Shown: positions 20,941 through 30,706, counted from the first letter of the stretch. The stretch: DNA of 56,531 nucleotides from Methylobacter sp. (GCA_030679035.1 JAUXTH010000095.1:1-56531); one strand, 5' to 3'. Made by a program: numbers and translations. Notes: generated by a model from the letters alone, not told the origin.

Positions 20941-22017
20941 TCATATCGGCAAAGCGGAGAAGGCGTCAAGCTCCTCCACAGCTGTCGCTGTTCGACGGAT
21001 CAGCTCCAGATTGCAGTCCACATTCATCATGCCGCCTACGGCAAGCGTAACCACCATTGCCTCGAAAGCATAAGCCAGATGCGCACGGTAGCGCTGCACC
21101 AACTGGGTGTTGTCAATACCTGCCACCCCATTATCCGCCAACGTTTGAGCATATTTGACCAGCAGCTCTGCTTCATAGCTTCTGCGTGTTTCCACGCTCA
21201 GCGCGGTTGACAAAAAATAAGCCACATCGCTGACACCCTCGCCGATACGAACCAGTTGCCAGTCAAGAAAACCGACCTTTGACCTATTTTTATTCCAGAA
21301 TAAATTACCGGGATGGCAGTCGTGATGAACCAAGGTTTTTGGAGCATCGGAAAGAAAGTGCATCACTGTTCGACGGTGTCGGGCATAATGAATGGCAGGT
21401 GCATGCAGGGCGGAAGGTATATGCGCTCCGGCCTGATGTAAGCCGCGCTTCATCAACGGCACAGCCAAAGCCGTACCCAGCGCATCTTCCAAAAGCCGGA
21501 TCGGCCCGGCCAACCAGCTATATTTGGGGTCGAGGTGCACGTTATTCCAAAACCGCGCATGGCTACAGGCAAGTTGTTCAACGACCAAGGTCGCTTGTTC
21601 AAATGTCAAAGTATCGCTGGCGGCACTGGGAACGCCATCGAATTCCGCAATATCGGCAAGCACCAGTGTCGACCCGCGACCGAACCGGCTTTGCGCCGCC
21701 AAGCAAACAGGCTTGCTAAGGGGGACAGCCTCCGCCAATTCGTTATAGAAACGCACTTCGGTTTGTAGCAGTCTGGGTAAAGCTGTAATCATCCTCGCCC
21801 GCCATGCCAATGACGGCAGTTTTACAAACCATCTGTTCGGCAGCGTGTCCGGGCCATTATGTTCGACGGCGAGGCAAACCCGTGTGGTCGTGCCCACGTC
21901 GACGGCAACAACATCCACCTTAGCAACGACGGTGTTGGTATCATGCTTATCAACCACTTGCTGAGCCCAGGCAACCGTTAAGTCGCTAGGTTGGCGTACG
22001 AGGATGGTCTGTTTCAT
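20941..22017 (-). CDS. Aminoglycoside-phosphotransferase-fold kinase, substrate unknown
   Basis: The 358-residue protein has the catalytic Brenner motif HHDCHPGNLFWN and the metal-binding Asp in VGFLDWQLVRIGEGVSDVAYFL, typical of the APH/choline-kinase/ecdysteroid-kinase-like superfamily. It probably phosphorylates a small hydroxylated molecule. ATG 22017 (MKQTILVRQPSDLTVAW) is chosen because the 50 codons upstream are low quality and overlap a likely intergenic space; the ribosome binding site is weak at either start. No resistance role is implied by sequence. Lone gene between the Smr gene and slyX. Confidence 0.8.
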   Translation of the reverse strand: MKQTILVRQPSDLTVAWAQQVVDKHDTNTVVAKVDVVAVDVGTTTRVCLAVEHNGPDTLPNRWFVKLPSLAWRARMITALPRLLQTEVRFYNELAEAVPLSKPVCLAAQSRFGRGSTLVLADIAEFDGVPSAASDTLTFEQATLVVEQLACSHARFWNNVHLDPKYSWLAGPIRLLEDALGTALAVPLMKRGLHQAGAHIPSALHAPAIHYARHRRTVMHFLSDAPKTLVHHDCHPGNLFWNKNRSKVGFLDWQLVRIGEGVSDVAYFLSTALSVETRRSYEAELLVKYAQTLADNGVAGIDNTQLVQRYRAHLAYAFEAMVVTLAVGGMMNVDCNLELIRRTATAVEELDAFSALPI

Positions 22018-22090
22018 TCTATTGTTATGGTTGACTTGTTGAGGTTGCTTGTAGCTGATTTGAGTTATAGCGATGATTCCACACGCCGCA

Positions 22091-22300
22091 TTAATAATGC
22101 GGCGGTACTTCCTCGATATTTTCGCCGCCTCCTGTCCCCTCAGTAGACAGACTTTTAATACGCTCATTAAGCATTCTGCACGTGGCTTCCAGGCAGTCTA
22201 TCTGTTGCTGTTGCCTGGCGACTATTTTATTCAATTCCTGCAGCAAATCTTCCTGATAAGCGGCTTTTATTTCCAATTCGATTATTCTGTCATCCTTCAT
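22091..22300 (-). CDS. slyX: SlyX family protein
   Basis: The 69-residue protein is a predicted coiled coil (RIIELEIKAAYQEDLLQELNKIVARQQQQIDCLEATCRML region) ending in PPHY, the hallmark C-terminus of SlyX. Its function is unknown. It starts 8 bp downstream of the hemN stop, so it is the last gene of the ccm-hemN train. Confidence 0.9.
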   Translation of the reverse strand: MKDDRIIELEIKAAYQEDLLQELNKIVARQQQQIDCLEATCRMLNERIKSLSTEGTGGGENIEEVPPHY

Positions 22301-22308
22301 AAGGCGGC

Positions 22309-23691
22309 TTAAATGACCTTTGAAAACTGTTGTTGTTTTTTCGCCAGATACTTGTCGAACACCATGCAGATGTTGCGGATCAATAAGCGGCCTGCGGATA
22401 ACACCTTGATGCCTTCTTTTGACAAAACCAACAAGCCGTCGGCTTGCATGGGTGCTAATGACTCAATTTCTTTGGCAAAATAATCGGCAAAGTTAATGGC
22501 AAATTGCTGTTCGATAGCGGCAAAGCTCAAATCGAAATGGCAAATCAGTTGGGTGATCACTGCGCGGCGCAGCTTGTCGTCATCATCCAGTTCGACGCCT
22601 TTAAATACCGGCAATTTATTCTGACTGATAAGCTGGTCGTACTCGTCCAGCTCTTTGACGTTCTGGATATAGGCATCGCCTACCCGGCCGATCGAGGTAA
22701 TGCCCAAACCCACCAAGTCGCAATCCGAATGCGTGGAGTAGCCTTGGAAGTTGCGGTACAAATGTCCCTCACGCTGCGCTACGGCCAGCTCGTCATCGGG
22801 TTTGGCGAAATGATCCATGCCAATATAGACATAACCCGCTTCGGTAAGCCGTTGGCCTACCATCTGCAAAATAGCCAGTTTGACGTCGGGCGTCGGCATA
22901 TCGGCGTCGTTAATCTGGCGCTGGGTTTTAAATCGTGCGGGCATGTGCGCATAGTTGAAGATCGAGAAGCGGTCCGGCGACACAGCCAGGATTTTATCCA
23001 GGGTAAGGGCAAAGGTCTCGACCGTCTGTAGCGGCAAGCCGTAGATCAAATCTATGTTGGTCGAGCGAAAACCCTCGGCGCGGGCGGCGGCTAAAACGCT
23101 GAACGTCTGCTCTTCGCTTTGCAGGCGATTGACGGCTTTTTGTACGGCCGGATCGAAATCCTGCAATCCTAAACTGACCCGGTTAAAGCCCAGTTCGCGC
23201 AGATGCTTCATGGTCTGGCTGTTGGTTTCCCTAGGATCGACTTCTATCGAATATTCGCCCTTGTCGTCATTCCTTAGCTGAAAATGCTCGCGGGTGACAG
23301 CCATCAAGGTTTTCATCTGCTCGTAGCTTAAAAAAGTCGGCGTGCCTCCGCCCCAGTGCAATTGATTGACCACCCGGCTGGAGTCGAACAAATCGCCCTG
23401 CATCGCAATTTCTTTGCACAGATTCGCCAAATACGGTTCTGCATGTTTGCGGTTTTTGGTGACGATTTTATTGCAGGCGCAATAAAAACAGACGGTATCG
23501 CAAAACGGGATATGGAAATACAGCGACAGCGGCCCGCCTGCGGCATTGGATTTTGCGATGTGCTGGCGATATTCCTTATCGCCGAAGCCTTCGTGCAACT
23601 CCAGCGCGGTCGGGTACGAGGTGTAACGGGGCCCGGCCTTATCGTAACGGTTGATAAGGCCCAAATCGAATTTTATAGATTGATCCATCAT
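22309..23691 (-). CDS. hemN: Oxygen-independent coproporphyrinogen III oxidase
   Basis: This radical-SAM enzyme decarboxylates coproporphyrinogen III to protoporphyrinogen IX in heme synthesis without oxygen. The 460-residue length matches true HemN rather than the shorter HemW. The cluster ligands are C64, C68 and C71 (YFHIPFCDTVCFYCAC). GGGTPTFL (SAM binding) and DLIYGLPLQT are present. The ATG overlaps the ccmI stop, so heme synthesis is directly linked to cytochrome c maturation. Two ATGs are adjacent (23691, 23688). Confidence 0.95.
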   Translation of the reverse strand: MMDQSIKFDLGLINRYDKAGPRYTSYPTALELHEGFGDKEYRQHIAKSNAAGGPLSLYFHIPFCDTVCFYCACNKIVTKNRKHAEPYLANLCKEIAMQGDLFDSSRVVNQLHWGGGTPTFLSYEQMKTLMAVTREHFQLRNDDKGEYSIEVDPRETNSQTMKHLRELGFNRVSLGLQDFDPAVQKAVNRLQSEEQTFSVLAAARAEGFRSTNIDLIYGLPLQTVETFALTLDKILAVSPDRFSIFNYAHMPARFKTQRQINDADMPTPDVKLAILQMVGQRLTEAGYVYIGMDHFAKPDDELAVAQREGHLYRNFQGYSTHSDCDLVGLGITSIGRVGDAYIQNVKELDEYDQLISQNKLPVFKGVELDDDDKLRRAVITQLICHFDLSFAAIEQQFAINFADYFAKEIESLAPMQADGLLVLSKEGIKVLSAGRLLIRNICMVFDKYLAKKQQQFSKVI

Positions 23692-24902
23692 TTTACTTGG
23701 CTGTTGATGACTATTTTTTGGGGGCTTTTATCGGTTAGGGCAACCTGTTCGATAACGCCGATCAAGTCGCCGGGCTGTTGCATGGCGTCGCCGGATTTGG
23801 AAATACGCGCCAGCAGTTTGACTTGCTCGAAATTCGATAATTTCATGTTCGGCATCATCGCCATCGCATCAGTCAAGCTGACGGTTAACGGCAATTCGGA
23901 AACCTGCTTGCGCACGATAGCCAACGGCATTTTGGGGCCGGATAAGGCCTGAGCGTAAATAAAAACAGTGTCACTAGGACTGACTGATTTTTGCAACTCG
24001 GGCGACAAGCTCACCTGAACATCAATGCTAACGGCATTGGCAGGCTTTGATTCCGCTTGCGCCGTAGCCCCTTCCGGTATTTGGGTCGCCAGCTTTGCCA
24101 GCATGCCTTGTATCTCCTGCTGGGCTTCCGACCCCCGCGGCAACTGCGCTTCCAGTTTTTTCCACAAGTCCATTGCCGCCGCAAAATCAGCTGTTTGCGC
24201 TTTCACCATGCCGCCCAGCCAAAGCCCGGTCACGTTATCAGGTTCCATCGCCAAGGCTTTGAATACCAGCTCGGCAGGTTTACCTGCCAGTTGTTCATTG
24301 TTCGCAAAGGCCAAGGCATCGGCGTAAAGCAGCATGATTTCCGGTTGATTGCCTATTAACTTGTAGGCGTGTTCAAAGGCTACAACCGCTTTATCATTTT
24401 GCTGTAAATATTTGTAGGACCGGCCAAGCATAGTCCAGCCCAGCGCGTCATCGGGTTGCTTTTCCAAGCGCTCGGCTAATCCTGCAACCATCTTGCTCAT
24501 TTGTTCCTGCTCGGGAGTTGCCGCAGTTTGTTCAACTTGGCTTAATGACTGATAGTTGCCTAATGTCCAATAAAGCGAACCCGCTGCCACAGGGATAGCC
24601 AAAACCAGCACGGACGCCATCCATCGGCCTGATGATTGCGGCGTTTTTACTTGACGCTGTATGTCGAGATCATCGCTTAAAGCCAGCTCAAGCTCGGCCA
24701 ACTGCTCATCATAAAGCGCCTGGCTCAATGCGCCTGCTTGCAACTGCTCTTTAAGCTCCACCAGTCGCTGCCGGGCAATAGCGATATTTCGCTGATCCTG
24801 GTCTGTCTCTGCAACCGGATGTTTTCGCCACAACGGCGGCAGTACAATCAGAAAAGCGCTTAAGATCATTACACTGACGATAAGCAAAAATAGCATATTC
24901 AA
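23688..24902 (-). CDS. ccmI: Cytochrome c maturation protein CcmI (CycH)
   Basis: CcmI is the apocytochrome chaperone of the Ccm system. The 404-residue protein has two membrane helices (residues 3-24 and around 96-113) separated by a cytoplasmic segment with a predicted coiled coil (VELKEQLQAGALSQALYDEQLAELELAL), then periplasmic TPR repeats (DDALGWTMLGRSYKYLQQNDKAVVAFEHAYKL) and a C-terminal beta-rich domain with VSIDVQVSLSPEL. It overlaps ccmH upstream and hemN downstream by 4 bp each. Confidence 0.93.
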   Translation of the reverse strand: MNMLFLLIVSVMILSAFLIVLPPLWRKHPVAETDQDQRNIAIARQRLVELKEQLQAGALSQALYDEQLAELELALSDDLDIQRQVKTPQSSGRWMASVLVLAIPVAAGSLYWTLGNYQSLSQVEQTAATPEQEQMSKMVAGLAERLEKQPDDALGWTMLGRSYKYLQQNDKAVVAFEHAYKLIGNQPEIMLLYADALAFANNEQLAGKPAELVFKALAMEPDNVTGLWLGGMVKAQTADFAAAMDLWKKLEAQLPRGSEAQQEIQGMLAKLATQIPEGATAQAESKPANAVSIDVQVSLSPELQKSVSPSDTVFIYAQALSGPKMPLAIVRKQVSELPLTVSLTDAMAMMPNMKLSNFEQVKLLARISKSGDAMQQPGDLIGVIEQVALTDKSPQKIVINSQVK

Positions 24903-25357
24903 GACTGGTCACCCTCTTCCAATAAACTGCGGATTTTTTGCTGTTTTTCAGCGCTGATTTCCACGGTCGCATTTGTCTTTTTGCGCCGGGCGAATAAAAA
25001 CACCGCGACCAAGCCGATTAACAAGAACACCACCGGCCCTATCCACAGCAGACCGGTTTTGAGCTTAAACGGCGGATTGTATAAAACGAAATCGCCGTAT
25101 CGATCAGTCATAAATTGGGCTATGTCCTGCTTTGATTTACCCTGTTGCAGCATCTCGTACACCTGTCTGCGCAAATCCGCGGCCAGTTCAGCATTGGAAT
25201 CGGCAATGGTCTGGTTTTGACAGACCAGACAGCGCAGTTCCGAGGTCAGGTTTTCGTATGCTTCTTGTTGCTCAGGACTGGCAAACTGCCGGTATTCGAC
25301 GCCCGCGCAGGCTATGCCGGACAATGCCAACAGAAAAATGACAGATAAATACTTCAT
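24899..25357 (-). CDS. ccmH: Cytochrome c maturation protein CcmH (CycL-type)
   Basis: This 152-residue membrane-anchored protein reduces or holds apocytochrome thiols for heme ligation. It has a signal peptide ending at GIACA, the redox motif LRCLVCQNQTI (CxxC), a three-helix domain and one C-terminal membrane helix (LLWIGPVVFLLIGLVAVFLFA). It is the short CycL form; the TPR part found fused in E. coli CcmH is the separate CcmI here. The ATG shares one base with the ccmG stop. Confidence 0.95.
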   Translation of the reverse strand: MKYLSVIFLLALSGIACAGVEYRQFASPEQQEAYENLTSELRCLVCQNQTIADSNAELAADLRRQVYEMLQQGKSKQDIAQFMTDRYGDFVLYNPPFKLKTGLLWIGPVVFLLIGLVAVFLFARRKKTNATVEISAEKQQKIRSLLEEGDQS

Positions 25358-25887
25358 TAATTTTCAGCCTGTAATTTAGCGATCAAAGGCAGGAAAGTTT
25401 GCTGCACGTCTTCAGGAGTGACGGGGCCGGTATGCTTGTACCGGATTACACCTTGTTTATCGACCACAAAGGTTTCCGGCACCCCGTAAACGCCCCAGTC
25501 GATGCCGATGCGGCCATCCTGATCCATGATGCTGACATCGTAGGGATTACCCAATTGCGCCAGCCAGCCTTTTGCAGCCTCCGGCTCGTCCTTGTAATTC
25601 AAGCCGACGATAATGGCGGCTTTTTGTTGAGCCAATTGGTTGAGTACCGGATGCTCGGAACGGCACGAAGCACACCACGATGCCCAGACATTAAACAGCC
25701 AAACTTTGCCTTTTAAATCAGCGGGCGTTAGTTTTTCTTCGGGTGCTTGAAGCTTGGCAGCGGAAAACGCCGGAGCCTGTTTATCGATCAACGGCGATGG
25801 AATTTCGCTGGGATGAAGATTTAAGCCCAGCGCCAAAAACACCGCCAGCACGATGAATAATAGTAAGGGGAGAATATATTTAAGCAT
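25357..25887 (-). CDS. ccmG: Periplasmic thioredoxin CcmG/DsbE
   Basis: This membrane-anchored thioredoxin-fold protein keeps apocytochrome cysteines reduced. The 176-residue protein has an N-terminal anchor (LPLLLFIVLAVFLALGLNL), the active site WCASC (C72, C75) and the cis-proline region GVYGVPETFVVD. It is separated from ccmF by 94 bp holding a palindromic repeat, the only sizeable break between ccmC and hemN. Confidence 0.96.
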   Translation of the reverse strand: MLKYILPLLLFIVLAVFLALGLNLHPSEIPSPLIDKQAPAFSAAKLQAPEEKLTPADLKGKVWLFNVWASWCASCRSEHPVLNQLAQQKAAIIVGLNYKDEPEAAKGWLAQLGNPYDVSIMDQDGRIGIDWGVYGVPETFVVDKQGVIRYKHTGPVTPEDVQQTFLPLIAKLQAEN

Positions 25888-25915
25888 TATATTTATTTAG
25901 TGTTACACAAGGATT

Positions 25916-25969
25916 CACCACGAAGAACGCGAAGTTTTATATCTTCGTGTTCTTCGTGTCTTCGTGGTG
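25916..25969. repeat. Palindromic repeat between ccmF and ccmG
   Basis: CACCACGAAGAACGCGAAG (25916-25934) is complementary, with an 8-bp interruption, to the segment ending TCTTCGTGGTG at 25943-25969, giving a long imperfect hairpin. The CACCACGAAGAACACGAAG wording is a known type of dispersed intergenic repeat. It lies inside the transcribed ccm unit and could modulate expression of ccmG and later genes. Confidence 0.65.
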
Positions 25970-25981
25970 ATAATCTTTAAA

Positions 25982-27913
25982 CTATTTTGCAATACGATAC
26001 CGTCTATCACAAGCCGCACACAAACCGCCCGCCGCCATGAACAGCGCGCCGAGCCAAATCCAGCGGATGAATGATTTGTAATAAATTCTAAGACTCCATG
26101 CGCCTTTGTCGCCGAGCGGTTCGCCTATTGCAACGAACAAATCCCGAAACAAGCCGGCATCGATAGCCGCTTCGGTCATCGGCATTTTTTGCACCTGATA
26201 AACCCGTTTTTGCGGTTCCAGTTTGGCGACCTGCTTGCCTTCGTAACTGACGGTTACAAAAGCCTGTTCGGCAACATAGTTAGGCCCCTGGGTTTGTTTT
26301 ACGCCGTGGAATTCAAAGATATAACCGGACATGTCCAGCTTGTCGTCGGGTGCCATGCGGACATCTTTTTCGACGCTGTAAACCGAGGTCAGGGTAATGC
26401 CGACCACAAACACGGCGATGCCTAAATGCGCCACAGTCATGCCGTAAAAACCGGCCGGTACGGTTTGCAGCCGTTGCCATGAGAATCCCTGCGGCCCCAT
26501 GCGGTCAACAAAAGACATCGCGGTAATCGCAACCGTCCACAATGCCAGCGTTAAGCCCAATACCGCGCCCCAGGAGTAAAACGGCATGACCAACGGAATC
26601 AGTAAGCCTCCGGCAACGCAGGCCAAAACAACCCAGCGCACCCGTGATGCAATAACGCTGATATTGTCTCTTTTCCAGCGCAATAACATGCCCAGGCCCA
26701 CGGCAATCGCCAGCGGTGCCATTAACGGAATGAATACGGCATTAAAGTAGGGGGGGCCGACCGAAATCTTGCCCAATCCCAACGCGTCGATCACCAGCGG
26801 ATACAAGGTGCCCAGCAAGATGCTGGAAGCGGTCACCACCAACAGCACATTATTCAGCAATATCGCCGACTCTTTGGATACCAGCTCAAAAGTCGCGCTA
26901 CTTTTGACGTAGGGCGCTCTTACCGCATACAGCAATAACGATCCGCCTACCACGACCGCTAGAAATATCAGGATGAACAGGCCTCTTGCAGGGTCGCTGG
27001 CAAACGCATGTACCGAGGTTAACACACCGGAACGCACCAGGAATGTACCGAGCAAGCTTAAAGAAAAGGCAAAAATCGCCAGCAATACCGTCCAGGTTTT
27101 AAACACGCCGCGTTTTTCGGTGGCGGCCAAAGAATGGATCAATGCAGTGCCGACAAGCCAAGGCATGAATGAGGCGTTTTCGACAGGATCCCAGAACCAC
27201 CAGCCGCCCCAGCCCAGTTCGTAATAAGCCCACCAGCTGCCCAAGGCAATGCCGACGGTTAAAAACATCCAGGCGATGTTAGTCCAGGGTCTTGACCAGC
27301 GCGCCCAGGCCGCATCCAAGCGGCCTTCGAGCAATGCGGCAATGGCAAAAGCAAAAGCTACGGAAAAGCCGACATAGCCCATATAAAGCATCGGCGGATG
27401 TATCGCCAAGCCCGGATCCTGCAATAAGGGGTTTAAGTCGCGTCCTTCCAGCGGGGCAGGGAACAAGCGTTCAAACGGATTGGAAGTCAGCAATAAAAAC
27501 AGGATAAAACCGATAGAGACTAAGCCCATCACGCCTAAAACACGGGCTACGGTAGCATCGGGAATATTGCGACTGAACAAAGCAACCAAGCCTGTCCAGC
27601 AAGATAAAATCAGCGCCCAAAGCAATAACGAGCCTTCATGTGCACCCCAGACGCCGGAAACCAGATACAAAACCGGCAATGCGGTATTGGAATTTCTGGC
27701 GACATAGGCGACAGAAAAATCATGGGTCAAGAATCCATAAGTCAGGCAGCCGTAGGAAACGACCATGAATAACAGTTGTCCAAACGCGGCGGGTCTTGCC
27801 ACGGCAATCCAGCCGGATATGGATCGGGAAGCGCCGATAATCGGCAGCATCCCTAAAATAACGGCCATGCATAAGGCCAAAATCAGCGAAAAATGTCCCA
27901 GTTCTGCAATCAT
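25982..27913 (-). CDS. ccmF: Heme lyase CcmF
   Basis: CcmF transfers heme from holo-CcmE to apocytochrome c. The 643-residue polytopic membrane protein has the tryptophan-rich WWD motif (GWGGWWFWDPVENASFMPWL), the heme-handling His residues in neighbouring loops and about 15 membrane helices. Its length is typical. The ATG shares one base with the ccmE stop. Confidence 0.96.
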   Translation of the reverse strand: MIAELGHFSLILALCMAVILGMLPIIGASRSISGWIAVARPAAFGQLLFMVVSYGCLTYGFLTHDFSVAYVARNSNTALPVLYLVSGVWGAHEGSLLLWALILSCWTGLVALFSRNIPDATVARVLGVMGLVSIGFILFLLLTSNPFERLFPAPLEGRDLNPLLQDPGLAIHPPMLYMGYVGFSVAFAFAIAALLEGRLDAAWARWSRPWTNIAWMFLTVGIALGSWWAYYELGWGGWWFWDPVENASFMPWLVGTALIHSLAATEKRGVFKTWTVLLAIFAFSLSLLGTFLVRSGVLTSVHAFASDPARGLFILIFLAVVVGGSLLLYAVRAPYVKSSATFELVSKESAILLNNVLLVVTASSILLGTLYPLVIDALGLGKISVGPPYFNAVFIPLMAPLAIAVGLGMLLRWKRDNISVIASRVRWVVLACVAGGLLIPLVMPFYSWGAVLGLTLALWTVAITAMSFVDRMGPQGFSWQRLQTVPAGFYGMTVAHLGIAVFVVGITLTSVYSVEKDVRMAPDDKLDMSGYIFEFHGVKQTQGPNYVAEQAFVTVSYEGKQVAKLEPQKRVYQVQKMPMTEAAIDAGLFRDLFVAIGEPLGDKGAWSLRIYYKSFIRWIWLGALFMAAGGLCAACDRRYRIAK

Positions 27914-28359
27914 TATTTTTGGCCTGCAAGTGGCGCTGGCTGGTTTTTTAAACTATCTTTTACTTCCGGCGGCATGTAATTTTCATCATGCTTGGCTAAC
28001 ACTTCTTCGGCGATAAACACGCCCTGTCCATTTAACTTGCCGTGCGCAACGATACCCTGGCCTTCCCTGAACAAATCAGGCAGGATGCCCGTGTATTCGA
28101 CGGTCACATCCTTACTGAAATCGGTCAATTTAAAGCGCACCATCAGTCCGTCATTTGGCCTTTCCACCGAGCCTTTAATGACCATGCCACCCAAGCGAAA
28201 TAAAGTGTCTTTGGGCGCTTTGCCTTCCACGACATCAGTAGTGGAAAAAAAGTACATCAAATTTTCATTGAAGGACTTGAGCGCGAAGCCCGTGGCTAGA
28301 CCGGCCCCGATGACCATCAGGCCGATAAGCATTAATCGCTGTTTTCTGGCTGGTTTCAT
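27913..28359 (-). CDS. ccmE: Heme chaperone CcmE
   Basis: CcmE binds heme covalently in the periplasm. The 148-residue protein has an N-terminal anchor (LMLIGLMVIGAGLATGFAL), an OB-fold beta-barrel and the heme-binding HDENY motif with His124 and Tyr128. It follows ccmD by 3 bp and overlaps ccmF. Confidence 0.96.
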   Translation of the reverse strand: MKPARKQRLMLIGLMVIGAGLATGFALKSFNENLMYFFSTTDVVEGKAPKDTLFRLGGMVIKGSVERPNDGLMVRFKLTDFSKDVTVEYTGILPDLFREGQGIVAHGKLNGQGVFIAEEVLAKHDENYMPPEVKDSLKNQPAPLAGQK

Positions 28360-28362
28360 GAT

Positions 28363-28521
28363 TTATTGCCGTTTTTGCTTGAGCGCCAAGGAGCGTAAAA
28401 ATTGTTTACGTTGCACCACTGGAATAATAATATTGGCAAGCAGCACGATTAATGTCAGGCCGTAAGAGGTCCAGACATAAAAGGCATAGCCGCCCATGGC
28501 GAAAAATTCCTGCATCGTCAT
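28363..28521 (-). CDS. ccmD: Heme exporter protein CcmD
   Basis: The 52-residue protein reads MTMQEFFAMGGYAFYVWTSY at its start, then a single membrane helix (LTLIVLLANIIIPVV) and a basic tail (QRKQFLRSLALKQKRQ), exactly the CcmD pattern. CcmD tethers holo-CcmE release to the CcmABC complex. The ATG shares one base with the ccmC stop, and the gene ends 3 bp before ccmE. Confidence 0.93.
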   Translation of the reverse strand: MTMQEFFAMGGYAFYVWTSYGLTLIVLLANIIIPVVQRKQFLRSLALKQKRQ

Positions 28522-29282
28522 TATTTTGACTCCAAGATCATAGCCTTAACCCACTGTGCATTGCGTTCACGTAGCAACAATTCGGTGCGCGCCCGCTGCA
28601 ACATCGCGATCAGATAATAAAACTTGAACGATAACGCCATCAGCAATAGCGGTATCAACATGGTAACGTGTATCGACGGCTTGTCCATTTTTGTTACCGT
28701 AGGGCCTTGATGCAGGGTATTCCACCATTCGACGGAATAATGAATAATCGGGATATTGACCACTCCGACCAAGGCTAAAATAGCCACGGCTCTGGACGCG
28801 GTGCGTTTATCGTCTATCGCGCCGTAAAGCCCGATCACACCCAGATACAAGAACAGTAGTATCAATTCGGACGTTAACCGCGCATCCCAAACCCACCAGG
28901 TTCCCCACATCGGCTTGCCCCACAAGGAGCCGGTCACCAGCGCGATAAAGGTAAAACTGGCACCAACCGGTGCGCTGCTGATCGCCACAATCTCCGCCAG
29001 CTTTATGCGCCAGACCAAGCCTATTGCGCCTGCAACGGCCATGACCACATAAATAAATAACGACATCCAGGCGCTGGGCACATGGATATAAATAATGCGG
29101 TAGCTATCGCCCTGCTGGTAATCGGCAGGTGCCAAATACAAACCGCCATATAGGCCAGCGGCTGTCAGCAACAGAAAAATAACCACCAGCCACGGCATTA
29201 AGCGCTGTGTGAACGCATAAAAATGCGGCGGAGAGGCCATGCGGTGAAAAAATCGAACTACGGGATCAGGAATTAAAAACAT
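28521..29282 (-). CDS. ccmC: Heme transport protein CcmC
   Basis: CcmC presents heme to CcmE. The 253-residue protein has six predicted membrane helices and the WWD motif GKPMWGTWWVWDARLTSELIL with flanking periplasmic His residues. A 126-bp gap separates it from ccmB upstream, a wider break than elsewhere in the cluster; a weak inverted repeat GGTC/GACC is all that is visible there. Confidence 0.96.
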   Translation of the reverse strand: MFLIPDPVVRFFHRMASPPHFYAFTQRLMPWLVVIFLLLTAAGLYGGLYLAPADYQQGDSYRIIYIHVPSAWMSLFIYVVMAVAGAIGLVWRIKLAEIVAISSAPVGASFTFIALVTGSLWGKPMWGTWWVWDARLTSELILLFLYLGVIGLYGAIDDKRTASRAVAILALVGVVNIPIIHYSVEWWNTLHQGPTVTKMDKPSIHVTMLIPLLLMALSFKFYYLIAMLQRARTELLLRERNAQWVKAMILESK

Positions 29283-29408
29283 AGGGAATCAAGCGAAAGG
29301 TTCAAAACTAAAGATGTATGGGCAGTCTGTTTTTAGGTAAATATTTAACTGACGCCGTCATCATTCATTCCAGGTCGATAATATGACCGATTATTCTACG
29401 AGATATTA

Positions 29409-30083
29409 TCAATTAATACTCATTTTTAATGCAGCTGCGGTCGGCATCGGCGCCAAAACTAAAGCCATCAATAAAATGGCAATCAAAATATTGATTTGCG
29501 CATCAACCGGCAACCCACTGCCTGCCATCTGTACGGCATTACCGGCGAAAATCAAGACCGGCACATACAAGGGCAACACCAGTAGCGACAAAATCATGCC
29601 TCCTCTGCGCAGCCCTACGGTGAGTGCGACTCCAATGGCGCCTATCAGGCTTAGCACCGGAGTTCCCAGCAGCAAGGTCAGCAATAAGATCCCCAAAGAA
29701 TGATTGGGCATGCCTAAAAAAACCGCCAGCAGCGGCGCGACAATCAACAGCGGCAAACCGGTCACCAACCAGTGGGCGATGATTTTCGCCAACACCAGCA
29801 CAGAGGTCGGGTGCGGGCTTAATAAAATCTGCTCCAGTGAGCCGTCATCAAAATCCGAACGAAACAGGCTATCCAGCGACAGCATCGCCGCCAGCAACGC
29901 GGAAACCCAGATAATACCCGGCGCAATGGCCTGCAATAAATGCGGTTGCGCGCCGATACCCAACGGGAACAGGGTTATCACCAGGATAAAAAACAGCAGC
30001 GGATTGGCTATTTCCGAACGACGCCGCAGAGCCAAAACCAGATCGCGCCGAATAACGGCAAAAAATGCGTGAGATAAAGACAT
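29409..30083 (-). CDS. ccmB: Heme exporter permease CcmB
   Basis: CcmB is the membrane partner of the CcmA ATPase. The 224-residue protein has six hydrophobic segments and conserved stretches such as FRSDFDDGSLEQILLSPHPTSVLVLAKI. Its ATG shares one base with the ccmA stop. Confidence 0.95.
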   Translation of the reverse strand: MSLSHAFFAVIRRDLVLALRRRSEIANPLLFFILVITLFPLGIGAQPHLLQAIAPGIIWVSALLAAMLSLDSLFRSDFDDGSLEQILLSPHPTSVLVLAKIIAHWLVTGLPLLIVAPLLAVFLGMPNHSLGILLLTLLLGTPVLSLIGAIGVALTVGLRRGGMILSLLVLPLYVPVLIFAGNAVQMAGSGLPVDAQINILIAILLMALVLAPMPTAAALKMSIN

Positions 30084-30706
30084 CAGGATAAATTAATGCG
30101 CTGGACATCGACATCAGGCAGGTCTATGTCATGATGCGAGGTGAGGACGATCATTCCGCCGCTGGCGCAATGCTCGGTCATTAAGGTTTCGATAAGCGCG
30201 ATGCCCTGCTTGTCTAATGAGGTGAACGGCTCATCAAGTATCCACAACACGTTTTCGGTAATCAGCAGTCTGGCCAAAGACAGTCGTCTTTTCTGGCCCG
30301 CGGATAAAGCCTGGGCGAGGACATCATCGTAGCCCGCCATATGAACCTTGGCTAAAGCTTCATGAATGGGATACTGTCCGGGGCTGCTTAAGGCCAAGGA
30401 CATTTTTAAGTTTTCCCTTACCGTCAGCTCTTTTTTAATTCCGTCCAGGTGACCAACATAAGCCATCTGCGCATAAAACGGGCTGTCATTTACCGCGTCG
30501 CCGCACCAGTTAATTTCGCCTGCATCGGGTTCCCGGAATCCGCATAAAATACGCAACAACGAAGTCTTGCCGCTGCCGTTTTTGCCTTCCAGCAATAAAA
30601 CCTGTCCTGAAACCAATTCAAAAGCCAGTTCTTCAAACAGCACCCGGTCATCGCGAATACAGCTTAAACCGCTGCCTTCAAGGGAATGTATCGATTGTGT
30701 TTGCAT
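30083..30706 (-). CDS. ccmA: Heme exporter ATP-binding protein CcmA
   Basis: CcmA is the ABC-type ATPase that drives release of holo-CcmE from CcmC. The 207-residue protein has Walker A LLEGKNGSGKTSLL, the signature LSAGQKRRLSLARLL and Walker B LWILDEPFTSLD. It starts 16 bp after the rlmB stop, so rnr-rlmB may be cotranscribed with the ccm genes. Confidence 0.95.
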   Translation of the reverse strand: MQTQSIHSLEGSGLSCIRDDRVLFEELAFELVSGQVLLLEGKNGSGKTSLLRILCGFREPDAGEINWCGDAVNDSPFYAQMAYVGHLDGIKKELTVRENLKMSLALSSPGQYPIHEALAKVHMAGYDDVLAQALSAGQKRRLSLARLLITENVLWILDEPFTSLDKQGIALIETLMTEHCASGGMIVLTSHHDIDLPDVDVQRINLS